Shown here: positions 1 through 8,600 of the stretch, one piece after another
Numbering within the stretch: position 1 is the stretch's first letter
Layout: each line of letters begins with the position of its first letter
NCBI GenBank assembly: GCA_934102355.1
Contig: CAKOSO010000007.1
Span: 1 to 54,702 of the forward strand
Direction: 5' to 3'
Source of the DNA: an uncultured Bacilli bacterium
GTDB taxonomy: Bacteria; Bacillota_I; Bacilli_A; RF39; UBA660
Length of the DNA: 54,702 nt
The notes under the pieces: model-generated
Database searches by the model: none
The model's input: only the letters and a program-made list of their open reading frames with translations
Told to the model about the DNA's origin: nothing
Program-made: the position numbers and the translations under genes

Positions 1-458
<458 letters not shown>

Positions 459-525
459 TTTATTTTTCATTATTTAAGTTTGATTAATTTCCTAGCTATT
501 ATCAATTAAAATTGACGTTTTGCTC

Positions 526-541
526 AGTTTTCAAAGATCAA
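526..541 (-). promoter_or_regulatory. boxA-like antitermination element of the rRNA leader
   Basis: On the minus strand the leader reads TGATCTTTGAAAACTGAG, the block commonly found ahead of Firmicutes 16S genes that contains the boxA-like core used by Nus-factor antitermination. It lies between the promoters and the 16S 5' end. The function is inferred from position and similarity. Confidence 0.6.
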
Positions 542-571
542 ATCTTGTGTTTTTTTCTCTGTTGCTTTTCA

Positions 572-600
572 ATTGTATCAAACGTTTTCTACAAAGTCAA
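572..600 (-). promoter_or_regulatory. rRNA promoter P2
   Basis: The minus strand has TTGACT (595-600), a 17-nt spacer and TACAAT (572-577), a strong SigA-type promoter. Transcription should start near 565, about 105 nt upstream of the 16S 5' end. Confidence 0.8.
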
Positions 601-676
601 GCAATTTTTTAACTTTTTTTAATTTTTTTAATTTTTGCTTTTTGACTTTGCTTCCTTTTTTTGTTCGACGTTCTCT

Positions 677-705
677 ACTATAGCAAATGTGTCTTTTTAT
701 GTCAA
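677..705 (-). promoter_or_regulatory. rRNA promoter P1
   Basis: The minus strand has TTGACA (700-705), a 17-nt spacer and TATAGT (677-682). With P2 about 105 nt downstream it forms the tandem promoter pair typical of rRNA operons. Apart from these promoters, boxA and leader, nothing else is visible in 459-816. Confidence 0.8.
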
Positions 706-816
706 TAAAAAACTTAAATTTTTTTATTTTTTTTTATAAAAAGTGCTTTTTTGGTCGTCTTTTAGCTATATTTGCTATTTTTGTACGTTATATTATATGT
801 AAGTTATATTTAATAA

Positions 817-1356
817 TTACATTTTTTTATATTTTTCATAATATTTTTCTACTATATCTTTATTAAACGGAAATTCTTTTTTTCTAACCATTTCTATTAA
901 TTCAGTTAACGCACCTTTAATAACTTCTTCTAATTTTTCTGAATATGCCATTTTATTTTTATTATAATTGTATTCATCTCGATCTAAAATTTTAAATGCT
1001 CCTGTTTGAAATACCCTTAGGTCTAAATCATAATCAATAAATTTTATTGTTTCATCTTCAATTATATATGGACTTGTTATATTGCAATAGAATGTAACGC
1101 CTGTCTTTTTTAATTGACCAATTATATTAAACCATTTCTTTTTCGGAAAGAAAATAATAGCAGGTTCTTTTGTTTTCCAGTTCTTACCATCTTCTTCAGT
1201 TACTATTGTTCTATCATTAGCAAATATTAGATATTCATTTTCGTCTCCTAAATATATAGTATTACTCCAAGTCTTATGCAAATGTCCATCATGTTTATAA
1301 CAATGCATGTATAACTTTTTTCCTTCTTTTAAGTTCTCTATTTTGTTCACCTCCAA
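817..1356 (-). CDS. DUF402 nucleoside tri/diphosphatase (YgaC/Ntdp family)
   Basis: This 179-residue protein matches the UPF0374/DUF402 family along its whole length: a CYKHDGHLHKTW block near residue 19, KEPAIIFFPKKKWFNII in the middle, and YIIEDETIKFIDYDLDLRVF with acidic metal-binding residues. Characterised relatives hydrolyse the terminal phosphate of nucleoside tri- and diphosphates with divalent metal. The start is uncertain: the first codon is TTG and the GGAGGTG ribosome site lies inside the first few codons, so the true start may be a few codons later, before LKEGKKLYMHC. It is a single gene downstream of the rRNA promoter region on the same strand. Confidence 0.85.
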   Translation of the reverse strand: MEVNKIENLKEGKKLYMHCYKHDGHLHKTWSNTIYLGDENEYLIFANDRTIVTEEDGKNWKTKEPAIIFFPKKKWFNIIGQLKKTGVTFYCNITSPYIIEDETIKFIDYDLDLRVFQTGAFKILDRDEYNYNKNKMAYSEKLEEVIKGALTELIEMVRKKEFPFNKDIVEKYYEKYKKM

Positions 1357-1389
1357 TTTGCTATGAACTTATTATAATACATTTTTTAA

Positions 1390-1437
1390 AAAAATTAAAA
1401 GACTATTAATTATTAGTTTATGATTAATAGTCTTTTT
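1390..1437 (-). terminator. terminator downstream of ctp gene
   Basis: An inverted repeat AAAAGACTATTAAT/ATTAATAGTCTTTT (arms 1397-1410 and 1423-1436) is followed on the minus strand by an A/T run ending in T residues. It lies immediately after the S41 protease stop codon. Confidence 0.8.
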
Positions 1438-1438
1438 T

Positions 1439-2629
1439 CTAATTAAAAGTTTTTAAGGCTCCTTGTAATTGATTATCATCTTTTTTATCATAGGTTTCAA
1501 AGTATTTACTATTTATTTGCACTTCAATAGTTGGTAATACACCTTTTTTATTTATTTCATTTCCTTTAGATGTTAACCAATAGTCACTTGTATATTTAAT
1601 CATTGCTCCAGTATTTAAAGCCATTACCTTTTGAACTGTTCCTTTACCGAATGTTTTCATCCCTACTATTTCTGATCCTAAATTCTCATTTAATGAAGAT
1701 GCTAATATTTCTGATGCTGAAGCACTAAGCTCATTTACTAGTACTGTTATTTTATATTTCTTTTGATTGTCCAAATTATTTTTTTCTGATTTTATATTTT
1801 CTCCATGTTTTATTTGATACAGAATGCTATTTTTTGGCAATAATCCCTTTAATATATTAGTTACAGTATCTAAATGCCCTCCTGTATTTGATCTTACATC
1901 TATTATTAGCCCTTCAATATTTTCTTTTTCTAACTCTGCTAATTTTTTAGCAAATTGTTCATCGGTGTTTTCAGCAAATATTGTAATTGCTATATATCCT
2001 ATCTTTTTTCCATCTGTTTCTAGTATTTCACTATATACAGATGGTATTTCATTTTCTCTTGCTTGAAGTTCAAAAGTTAGTTCTTCTCCATCTCGTTCAA
2101 CTACTAATTTTATTTTTTCATTAACATTTTTAATTTTTGTTGTAATTTCTGATAGTTCTTTTTCTTTTACTTCTTCACCATTAATAGATATTATTTTGTC
2201 TTTTGCTTTCAATCCTTTTTCGCTTGCTGGTGTATTTTCAATTATTGCATTTATAATTGTTTCATTATTATCGTCCTTTGTTATTTCAACACCAATACCC
2301 ACAAATGTTCCTTTAAGTCTTAAATAAAAAGCAGAGCTTTCATCTTTTGTGTAATAATCGGTATAATCATCATCTAAAGATTCTATCATACCTTTTATTG
2401 CAGCTTGTTCTAAATCTGATTCATTTATTTCTTCTTTATATTCTTTTAATAATGAGTTATATACTTGATTCATTTGATTTGGTACTTTTTCACTTGGTTT
2501 CTTATTGTTTAACAGTTTTTGGATAGTCATACCAATCATGATACCAATTCCTAATATGATTATTATTTTTATAATATTATATTTGTTTTTCTTTATGTAC
2601 TCAAAGAAAGATTCTTTCTTATCTTTCAT
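1439..2629 (-). CDS. ctpB: S41 carboxy-terminal processing protease with PDZ domain
   Basis: A 396-residue membrane-anchored serine protease. An N-terminal membrane segment spans about residues 19-36, a PDZ domain (FVGIGVEI, ENTPASEKGLKAKDKI) about 105-185, and the S41 catalytic core follows. The SASASE block places the nucleophile at Ser304, with Lys329 in GKG as its partner; the 25-residue spacing equals that of Bacillus CtpB. These enzymes trim or degrade exported proteins at the outer face of the membrane. CtpB acts in sporulation signalling in Bacillus, which would suit the other spore genes here, but CtpA-type housekeeping is equally possible. It is followed by its own terminator. Confidence 0.9.
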   Translation of the reverse strand: MKDKKESFFEYIKKNKYNIIKIIIILGIGIMIGMTIQKLLNNKKPSEKVPNQMNQVYNSLLKEYKEEINESDLEQAAIKGMIESLDDDYTDYYTKDESSAFYLRLKGTFVGIGVEITKDDNNETIINAIIENTPASEKGLKAKDKIISINGEEVKEKELSEITTKIKNVNEKIKLVVERDGEELTFELQARENEIPSVYSEILETDGKKIGYIAITIFAENTDEQFAKKLAELEKENIEGLIIDVRSNTGGHLDTVTNILKGLLPKNSILYQIKHGENIKSEKNNLDNQKKYKITVLVNELSASASEILASSLNENLGSEIVGMKTFGKGTVQKVMALNTGAMIKYTSDYWLTSKGNEINKKGVLPTIEVQINSKYFETYDKKDDNQLQGALKTFN

Positions 2630-2685
2630 TTTTTACCACCTCGTATTTTATATGATACCACATTAGTTACTTTTTTTCTACCATA

Positions 2686-2710
2686 AGAAAAACTCTGATT
2701 ATTCAGAGTC
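2686..2710 (-). terminator. terminator after thioredoxin-like membrane protein gene
   Basis: ACTCTGA/TCAGAGT arms (2692-2698 and 2703-2709) with an ATAA loop are followed on the minus strand by TTTTTC. The hairpin abuts the stop codon of the upstream gene. Confidence 0.75.
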
Positions 2711-3220
2711 TTACATGTTTTTTAGGTATGTTTCTACATTTGAACTTCCTTCAATGTATTCAACATTTTTACCTTCCTCTATTTTTATTAATGTTACACC
2801 ATTAATTTTTAGTTCACTTACTGATGATGCTGAACTGTTTCCTTCTTCACTTAGATAATCTTTATTCATTCCATCATCTAAGTTAACTTTATAAACTTTT
2901 GTTTCTGTTTTTAAAGCATCTATTGCTTCTTGTATTGAAGAATCACTATTAAAGCTATAATAAACTACATAGTATGTATTTTCTTTTCTATTGAATGTTT
3001 GTCCAGCTATTATGTCATTATATGTAATCTTAATTTTTTTACTTTTAAAATCTCCATTTACAAATTTTGTTATTAAAACTAATACTAATATAAATACTAA
3101 TAATGCAACTAAGATTTTTAATGCAGTTATTATTTGATCCTTTACTTGGTCTTCCTCTTTTATTTTAAGTGGCTTTTCTTTTTTTGTATTTTTGTTAATA
3201 GCTTTTTTCATCTTTGCCAT
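2711..3220 (-). CDS. membrane-anchored thioredoxin-like protein of unknown function
   Basis: A 169-residue protein. The start at 3220 (MAKMKKAINKN) is chosen over an upstream ATG because GAGGTG lies 6 nt before it. The basic N-terminus is followed by one hydrophobic segment (about residues 30-52) and an extracytoplasmic domain. That domain (YYVVYYSFNSDS, VYKVNLDDG, LKINGVTLIKI) follows the beta-alpha-beta order of a thioredoxin fold but has no CxxC, so redox activity is not expected. It lies 65 nt downstream of the lipoprotein gene and is probably co-transcribed with it. The thioredoxin assignment is a pattern judgement. Confidence 0.6.
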   Translation of the reverse strand: MAKMKKAINKNTKKEKPLKIKEEDQVKDQIITALKILVALLVFILVLVLITKFVNGDFKSKKIKITYNDIIAGQTFNRKENTYYVVYYSFNSDSSIQEAIDALKTETKVYKVNLDDGMNKDYLSEEGNSSASSVSELKINGVTLIKIEEGKNVEYIEGSSNVETYLKNM

Positions 3221-3285
3221 ATGTTTCACCTCTATGTTTCTATTATATAATAAATCAAATAAAAATGAAACATATTGTTTCACTT

Positions 3286-4359
3286 TTATTTTGTAGTCAT
3301 TGTTGATACTGTATTCAATGATTTAGCTACTTCAAGAAGTTCTGGTGTTTCCATTACATCTGATACTATGTAGTATTCTATACCATTACTTGTCCATGTA
3401 TATGATACATCTGTTAATGATCCAACTGTATCTACAAGTAAGTATGGTTCTCCATATGTTGAAATTATTGTTAATTCATCTTCTTTGTTAGCTGTTTCTT
3501 GTACTAATATGAATGGTTTATCTCCTGAGAATGTCATTATTACTCTTTCTCCATTAGTCATTTCTATAACTTCTTTATTAGATAAAGATGTGTTTTCTGG
3601 TAAATATAATGGAAATACTGTTTCTTTTATTGTTTGTTTTTCTCCGGTTTTATTTGTTTCAGTTGTTGTTTTATTGGTACAACTATCATCTTTACAATTT
3701 TCGCTTCCCCTAGCATTGTTTGTATCACTTGTTATGTTTTCTGATAATGTTTTTAGATCAAAGTAATTATCTGCAAAAGTTGCTTTTTTATCTATACTTG
3801 TAACTGTAAATGTTATTAGCGGAACATCATTTTTATTTAATACTTCAACTTTCTTTAAGTTCATATTCTTATCTAGTGTTATATTTTGATGGTCTAATTC
3901 TTTATTATTCGGATAATTAGTTTTTGTAGTAAATACATATTCATCATTTTTTTGAGTGAATGTATAAGAATCATCATTTTTAAGATCTTTTGCTACTGAA
4001 TCTAAAAGATAGCTTTGTGAATTGTTATTTGGCCATTCGCTTTGGAATTTAAAACTTTTATTTAATTCAGGTGTTACAACATAAACTCCATCATTATTTT
4101 TTAAAATTATTTGTCTATAATTATTTGAATTATTTGTTAATATAACTTTGTATTTATTGTCATATGAGTAACTTACTTCCACATCATATTCATAATTATC
4201 ATCATTATTAGTTAGATTAAGCTTTCCTTCTATATAATATCCTTTTAAGTTTTCGACTTCTTTTATAAATTCCTTTCTTATTTCCTTTTCATTTGTTTTG
4301 GAACAACCTGTTAAAAATATTGTTAATACTAGCAATGTTGTTATAATAATTTTTTTCAT
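3286..4359 (-). CDS. LolA-like/DUF4367-like lipoprotein
   Basis: A 357-residue lipoprotein. The N-terminus has a lipobox LTGC with Cys19, so it should be lipid-anchored on the outer face of the membrane. Residues about 30-210 are rich in beta-strand patterns of the LolA/YdcC type. After a Ser/Thr/Asn-rich linker, the C-terminal part (VSYTWTSNGIEYYIVSD...LLEVAKSLN) resembles DUF4367. Clear RBS GAGGTG before the ATG. Related Bacillus and Clostridium lipoproteins work at the membrane, some in sporulation or germination; no specific role can be assigned here. It leads the short operon with the thioredoxin-like gene. Confidence 0.65.
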   Translation of the reverse strand: MKKIIITTLLVLTIFLTGCSKTNEKEIRKEFIKEVENLKGYYIEGKLNLTNNDDNYEYDVEVSYSYDNKYKVILTNNSNNYRQIILKNNDGVYVVTPELNKSFKFQSEWPNNNSQSYLLDSVAKDLKNDDSYTFTQKNDEYVFTTKTNYPNNKELDHQNITLDKNMNLKKVEVLNKNDVPLITFTVTSIDKKATFADNYFDLKTLSENITSDTNNARGSENCKDDSCTNKTTTETNKTGEKQTIKETVFPLYLPENTSLSNKEVIEMTNGERVIMTFSGDKPFILVQETANKEDELTIISTYGEPYLLVDTVGSLTDVSYTWTSNGIEYYIVSDVMETPELLEVAKSLNTVSTMTTK

Positions 4360-4475
4360 TTTTCACCTCTTTTTTATTTTCAATTAATTATATTTTTTTT
4401 ATTCTTTAATATTCCATGAATAATTAATCAAATTAAGGTTATCTTAGTATTAGAAATATAAGAGGAGGAATATAT

Positions 4476-4676
4476 ATGGTAACATTTCAAAAAATATGCT
4501 TAGTATTTACTATTATAGGAGCCATTGTATGGGGACTTATAGGAATTTTTGATTTTAACTTAGTTGCTTTTATTTTTGGAGATGCAACAGTACTATCTAG
4601 AATTGTTTATACTATAGTAGGTATTGCCGGCGTTATAAATATAGGTTTATTAATAGAAAATATTGAAATTAAATAA
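4476..4676 (+). CDS. DUF378 small membrane protein (YuzA-like)
   Basis: A 66-residue protein with two hydrophobic segments (about residues 7-27 and 42-62) joined by a short loop with FGDATVLSRIVY, characteristic of DUF378. The start has a strong AGGAGGAATAT site. It is one of the few plus-strand genes, convergent with cdaR, and the two share a bidirectional terminator. The family function is unknown. Confidence 0.8.
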   Translation: MVTFQKICLVFTIIGAIVWGLIGIFDFNLVAFIFGDATVLSRIVYTIVGIAGVINIGLLIENIEIK

Positions 4677-4698
4677 TTAGTTTATTTTTATAAAGAAA

Positions 4699-4731
4699 AA
4701 AGTTATCAACTTTTATGTTGATAACTTTTAT
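4699..4731. terminator. bidirectional terminator between DUF378 gene and cdaR
   Basis: The stem AAAGTTATCAAC/GTTGATAACTTT (4699-4710 and 4717-4728) has a 6-nt loop and A/T tails on both sides, so it can serve both convergent genes. Confidence 0.85.
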
Positions 4732-6119
4732 GCTTTTTTAATAATAATTTTTACTGTTTTTGTTCTAGGTTCATAATGCAATTTTGAATCGTCGCCTGTT
4801 ACTGTTACTTGGACATTATGTGTTCCTACACCTAAATCTTTTAAGTCAACTGATGCTTTAATATTTTCTGCTAAAACACTTTCTATTGTATTTTTTGTAC
4901 CTGTTACTATTACTGAAACACTACTGTCTTCTTGTGTAGCTGCTTGTGCAACTAATCCTTCACTTAAGTTTTTAGTTTCAATACTTACATTATCTACAGT
5001 TTTTTTCTTGGCATCTCCTAGTGTTATTTTAGCAGTTAATGTTTTAACTCCTAATTCTTTAACACCGCTTGGTTTTGATACATTTATTGTTACTGAAGTA
5101 TTTTGTGTTATATTTGAAACATCTAGTTTTACTGGTACTGATAAAATATCTTTTATATCTTCAGAGTTACCATAGATTGCTGTTTTTGTTTCACTTAGGC
5201 TTATACTATCTATTGCTTTTCCTGATTTTATCAAGTTTTCAATACCTTCTGGTATTATTTTGAATGGAACTTCTTTGTTAGTTGATACTAATTCTATTTG
5301 AGCATTGATTGTTGATGGTACAATTTCTAGGTCTAATTTGTCACCATTTGAGTCATATGCTACTAATGGAATCTCTTTTAATTGTACTGTTCCAGCTTGT
5401 TGATTTTTAATCTTAGATACATCTATTAGTGCTTTTACTTCTGCTATTTGATCTAGTTTATATTGTGCACCTTTAACGTATACTTCATCTCTATCATATG
5501 TAATATTAGCAATGCTATATTTTGCTTCTAGCTTATCAGCATTTAGTATTTCTTTATTAATTCTTTTAGTAACTGACATTTTTTCATAAATTACAATTGT
5601 TGCTGTTGATGGATCAAGTTTATAATCTACTGATGAAATAGCACCTTTGTATTTTAAAGATATTTCATGTGTACCTGCTTTTAAGTCTCTTAGATCTACT
5701 ACAACCTCATCGTTTGGATATTGTTTTGCTAGGTAAAGATCTGATTTTCTTCCTATTAATGTTATATCAACTGTATCTGGCAATCCCTCTATAACATATG
5801 ATTCTTCGTTATATAATGCAGTAACTTTTTGTCCATATATTACATCTGCAGAATTACTTATTGTATTTGTTGTTGTATCTATAAAGAAGAAGGCAACAAG
5901 TGCAAGTCCAAGTGATAATGTTATTAACACTAATTTGTTATTAAGTAATCTATCAATTGGAAGGTTATTCTTTTTAAGTAAGTTAGATATCATTAGCATA
6001 AACTTACTAATTGGTGTTATTATTATTTTATCTATAAATCTATAGATTGATGCAAATATCCTTTTAAATACCTTGAATATTTTCAATTTCCTTTTTTTTG
6101 AGGACTTTTTATTTTTCAT
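4728..6119 (-). CDS. cdaR: YbbR-domain protein, regulator of CdaA
   Basis: A 463-residue protein. The start at 6119 (MKNKKSSKKR) is preferred because GAGGAGGA lies 5 nt upstream; a longer frame runs back into cdaA. A basic cytoplasmic N-terminus and one membrane segment (about residues 62-82) precede four YbbR-like beta modules exposed outside the cell (repeated patterns such as VDLRDLKAGTHEISLKY, VDLKDLGVGTHNVQVTV). In Firmicutes CdaR binds CdaA and tunes c-di-AMP synthesis. The start codon overlaps the end of cdaA by 11 nt, indicating translational coupling. Confidence 0.88.
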   Translation of the reverse strand: MKNKKSSKKRKLKIFKVFKRIFASIYRFIDKIIITPISKFMLMISNLLKKNNLPIDRLLNNKLVLITLSLGLALVAFFFIDTTTNTISNSADVIYGQKVTALYNEESYVIEGLPDTVDITLIGRKSDLYLAKQYPNDEVVVDLRDLKAGTHEISLKYKGAISSVDYKLDPSTATIVIYEKMSVTKRINKEILNADKLEAKYSIANITYDRDEVYVKGAQYKLDQIAEVKALIDVSKIKNQQAGTVQLKEIPLVAYDSNGDKLDLEIVPSTINAQIELVSTNKEVPFKIIPEGIENLIKSGKAIDSISLSETKTAIYGNSEDIKDILSVPVKLDVSNITQNTSVTINVSKPSGVKELGVKTLTAKITLGDAKKKTVDNVSIETKNLSEGLVAQAATQEDSSVSVIVTGTKNTIESVLAENIKASVDLKDLGVGTHNVQVTVTGDDSKLHYEPRTKTVKIIIKKA

Positions 6120-6921
6120 AATCTTCCTCCTCATAATCTTCATTAAAATCTTCATGTTTTGGTCTTAATTCATCTATTAACAATAGTTTTGTATCATCAA
6201 TTGTTAAATTATAGTATAAATCTCCTTTTATTGCTATGGAAATTCTACTTGTTTCTTCTGATACTACTATTGCTATTGCATCTGTATCTTCTGTGATTCC
6301 AACAGCTGCACGATGTCTTGTTCCTAATCTTTTATTAATTTTTGGATTGTTGCTAGTTGGGAATACCGCTCCTGCACAACTTATCTTATTTCCTTGAATA
6401 ATCATTCCGCCATCATGAAGTGGATTGTTTGGAAAGAATATTGATTCAATAAGTTCACTTGTTAAATCTGCATATAAATTGACAGATTTATTTATGTATT
6501 CCTGAAGACTTACATCTCTTTCAATTACTATCAATGCACCAATTTTAGATTTTTTCATATATTCTATTGCATGAATAACTTCATATACTAAGTTCTCTCT
6601 TTCATCTACTGTTAATAATTTATGTCTGCCTAGTAACTTAGTTCTTCCAAGTTGCTCTAGAATTGTTCTTATTTCTGGTTGGAATATTATAATTATTGCA
6701 AGCGGTCCCCACATAATTACATATTCAAGTAAAAGCCCTATAGTTACAAGACCTAACCAGTCACTTATTAATTTTAATGCTATTATTAAAATTATTCCCT
6801 TAAATAATAGTGATAATTTAACGTTATTTTTTATGTTTTTTAAGATTGAATAAAAAACAGCCCATACAATTATTATGTCTAGGATTTTCTTTAATGTATC
6901 TAATATACCTTCTAAACTCAT
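6109..6921 (-). CDS. cdaA: membrane diadenylate cyclase CdaA
   Basis: A 270-residue c-di-AMP synthase. Three hydrophobic segments occupy about residues 10-80, then the DisA_N catalytic domain. The nucleotide and metal motifs are HDGG (169-172) and TRHRAAVG (201-208). The usual DGA motif reads DGG here; the metal-binding Asp170 is kept, so activity is expected. The familiar third partner, glmM, does not follow in this operon; after cdaR the next gene is convergent. c-di-AMP controls potassium and osmolyte uptake and wall homeostasis. Confidence 0.93.
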   Translation of the reverse strand: MSLEGILDTLKKILDIIIVWAVFYSILKNIKNNVKLSLLFKGIILIIALKLISDWLGLVTIGLLLEYVIMWGPLAIIIIFQPEIRTILEQLGRTKLLGRHKLLTVDERENLVYEVIHAIEYMKKSKIGALIVIERDVSLQEYINKSVNLYADLTSELIESIFFPNNPLHDGGMIIQGNKISCAGAVFPTSNNPKINKRLGTRHRAAVGITEDTDAIAIVVSEETSRISIAIKGDLYYNLTIDDTKLLLIDELRPKHEDFNEDYEEEDYEK

Positions 6922-6980
6922 ATTAACCTCCGTTTTAATACTGTTATTTGATTATAGCATATTAACCAATTATTGTAAAA

Positions 6981-6991
6981 CCCCCGCCCCC
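6981..6991 (-). other. G-rich run in the cdaA upstream region
   Basis: Read on the minus strand the run is GGGGGCGGGGG, in a region otherwise almost free of G and C, about 60 nt upstream of the cdaA start. Only two G tracts are present, too few for an intramolecular four-tract quadruplex. The function is unknown. Confidence 0.4.
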
Positions 6992-7049
6992 TTATCAGTA
7001 ATTTAATTGTACTACATTTTATAGTGTATTGTAAAACAAAAAATAATTA

Positions 7050-7092
7050 TAAAAAATAAACATTAGGTGATTGAATTTTTCTAATGTTTATC
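7050..7092 (-). terminator. terminator after DUF2441-like gene
   Basis: Arms ATAAACATTAG and CTAATGTTTAT (7055-7065 and 7081-7091) are followed on the minus strand by TTTTTTA. It lies directly behind the 7103-7714 gene and isolates cdaA from it. Confidence 0.8.
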
Positions 7093-7102
7093 GTATTTAT
7101 TT

Positions 7103-7714
7103 TTATTTTATTCTTTCCAATACTCTTGCTTTACCTTGAAATAAATATTCTGCTTTTGTCTCTTCATCTTCATTTTCAAACTTTGGGTTCCAGTATTTTT
7201 CTGAAAAATTATACATCTCTTTCAAAGTTAATTCATCATCTGGAATAAATTTATCACTCGATTTAAACATATTTCCTGTTACAGAAAGTTTAAATAGTTT
7301 TAAATTCTTTCCTAATTGAGTTTCCCAGAAGTTAACACATTTCTCATCTGTAAGCCATATGGAATGTAATCTACTTGGAAGATGCGGAAAATTTCTTTTT
7401 CTATATTCTTCTAAACTTCTTTCTCTGTTATATATGTTTATAAATTGTATGATTCTTAATGAATCAGAAAGTAAATGTTTTAATACTTCTTCATCAATGC
7501 TTTTCAGATCTTTATTAAGATATCCTTTTATTACCCTATCAAAGGAACGTTTTTCATTATCATTACATTGGACTGCTGTACTAAAATTGGCAAATTGATA
7601 GCAAAATTTTGATTTAAAATTATCATCTATAATGATTTCTTTATTTTCTTGCCATATTTCGTCATAAACTCTTTCTTTATGAAAATGATACATGACTTTA
7701 TTTTCTACTTCCAT
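7103..7714 (-). CDS. DUF2441-like protein of unknown function
   Basis: A 203-residue soluble protein without signal peptide or membrane segment. It has YHFHKERVYDEIW near the start, SLEEYRKRNFPHLPSRLHSIWL in the middle and a mixed charged C-terminus. The EEYR...PSRLHSIWL block is what I associate with DUF2441. No catalytic motif can be named with confidence. It is a single gene between tRNA-Ala and cdaA, with its own terminator. Confidence 0.5.
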   Translation of the reverse strand: MEVENKVMYHFHKERVYDEIWQENKEIIIDDNFKSKFCYQFANFSTAVQCNDNEKRSFDRVIKGYLNKDLKSIDEEVLKHLLSDSLRIIQFINIYNRERSLEEYRKRNFPHLPSRLHSIWLTDEKCVNFWETQLGKNLKLFKLSVTGNMFKSSDKFIPDDELTLKEMYNFSEKYWNPKFENEDEETKAEYLFQGKARVLERIK

Positions 7715-7787
7715 ATAATTTCTCCCATTAACAGTTTAGACTTGTTATAAATAATATTGTTTAAAAGGCAATAATTCATTTATGCAA

Positions 7788-7815
7788 AATAAAACCCTTA
7801 TATAAATAAGGGGTA
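7788..7815 (-). terminator. terminator of tRNA-Ala
   Basis: An ACCCC-TTA/TAAGGGT hairpin (arms about 7793-7800 and 7807-7814) lies just downstream of the tRNA CCA end on the minus strand and is followed by TTTTATTTT. Confidence 0.7.
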
Positions 7816-7826
7816 AAATTTCAAAA

Positions 7827-7903
7827 TGGTGGAGAATGAGGGACTCGAACCCTTGACCCTCTGCGTGCAAGGCAGATGCTCTAGCCAACTGAGCTAATTC
7901 CCC
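7827..7903 (-). tRNA. tRNA-Ala (anticodon TGC)
   Basis: A complete cloverleaf on the minus strand: acceptor GGGGAAT/ATTCTCC with one G-T pair, D-arm TTAGCTCAGTTGGCTAGAGC, anticodon loop CTTGCAC with TGC, T-arm with GGTTCGAGTCC, discriminator A and genomically encoded CCA. A single-gene unit with its own promoter and terminator. A protein ORF over this locus is spurious. Confidence 0.96.
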
Positions 7904-7932
7904 ATGATGAAATGTCTTTGCGGACATTTTCA

Positions 7933-7960
7933 ATTATACAGTAAATTTATGTTTTGTCAA
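7933..7960 (-). promoter_or_regulatory. promoter of tRNA-Ala
   Basis: On the minus strand, TTGACA (7955-7960), a 16-nt spacer and TATAAT (7933-7938) lie 30 nt upstream of the tRNA 5' end. They sit directly behind the khpA stop codon. Confidence 0.8.
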
Positions 7961-7963
7961 TAC

Positions 7964-8212
7964 TTAAATGCTATCTATATTGATTTTAACTTGTTTATTA
8001 TCTTTAGTGAAACTACTAGCTTGAACAATTGTTTTTATAGCATTAATTGTTCTGCCATTTTTTCCAATTACTTGAGCCATATCTTTTTCTGCTACTAAAA
8101 TTTGAATTAGTATTTCTTTTTCATTTTCAGTTTCGAATTCTTTTACAGCTACCATATCTTTATCTTCAACTATTGATAATACTATATCTTCAGTTAGTTT
8201 TATTAAATCCAT
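7964..8212 (-). CDS. khpA: KH-domain RNA-binding protein KhpA
   Basis: An 82-residue single type-II KH domain with the GxxG loop as VIGKNGRT near residues 48-55. KhpA pairs with KhpB in Firmicutes and binds RNA, affecting cell elongation and division. The gene follows rpsP with only 2 nt between stop and start, the arrangement (rpsP-ylqC) known from Bacillus. Confidence 0.92.
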   Translation of the reverse strand: MDLIKLTEDIVLSIVEDKDMVAVKEFETENEKEILIQILVAEKDMAQVIGKNGRTINAIKTIVQASSFTKDNKQVKINIDSI

Positions 8213-8214
8213 AA

Positions 8215-8484
8215 TTATTTACTTCTTTCTTCGTGAAGTTTTTTCATGATTCCAGCTTTTGATAATAAATTTTTAGCAGTATCAGTTAAAATTGCACCAT
8301 TATTAATCCATTTAATAGCTTTTTCTTCATCGATTTTAATTTCAGCTGGATTAGTTAATGGATTATAGAATCCTATTTGTTCAAGATATTTTCCATCTCT
8401 TGGGCTTCTAGAATCTGTAGCAACTAAACGATAACTTGGTCTTTTCTTTGATCCCATTCTTGTTAATCTTATTTTTACAGCCAT
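8215..8484 (-). CDS. rpsP: 30S ribosomal protein S16
   Basis: An 89-residue protein starting MAVKIRLTRMGSKKRPSYR, the S16 signature. The start at 8484 is chosen over a longer frame because GGAGAT lies 6 nt upstream and S16 proteins begin exactly here. It leads the rpsP-khpA pair. Confidence 0.97.
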   Translation of the reverse strand: MAVKIRLTRMGSKKRPSYRLVATDSRSPRDGKYLEQIGFYNPLTNPAEIKIDEEKAIKWINNGAILTDTAKNLLSKAGIMKKLHEERSK

Positions 8485-8570
8485 GATAATATCTCCTTTC
8501 AATGTGATTATATTATATAATACTATGTTATCTTTGTCAACCAAAAAAGTTGACAAAGTTTTTTTGCCTA

Positions 8571-8600
8571 AAAAAATAAAAGTCTATGCTTTTATTTTTC
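8571..8600 (-). terminator. terminator after cotE
   Basis: AAATAAAAG/CTTTTATTT arms with a CATAGA loop end in TTTTTTT on the minus strand. The 5' arm contains the cotE stop codon. Confidence 0.7.

Noticed and set aside
6981..6991. G-quadruplex
   Set aside because: Only two G tracts are present; four are needed within one strand.
7745..7933. 62-residue minus-strand frame
   Set aside because: It runs through tRNA-Ala and its terminator; its residues are a translation of the tRNA.
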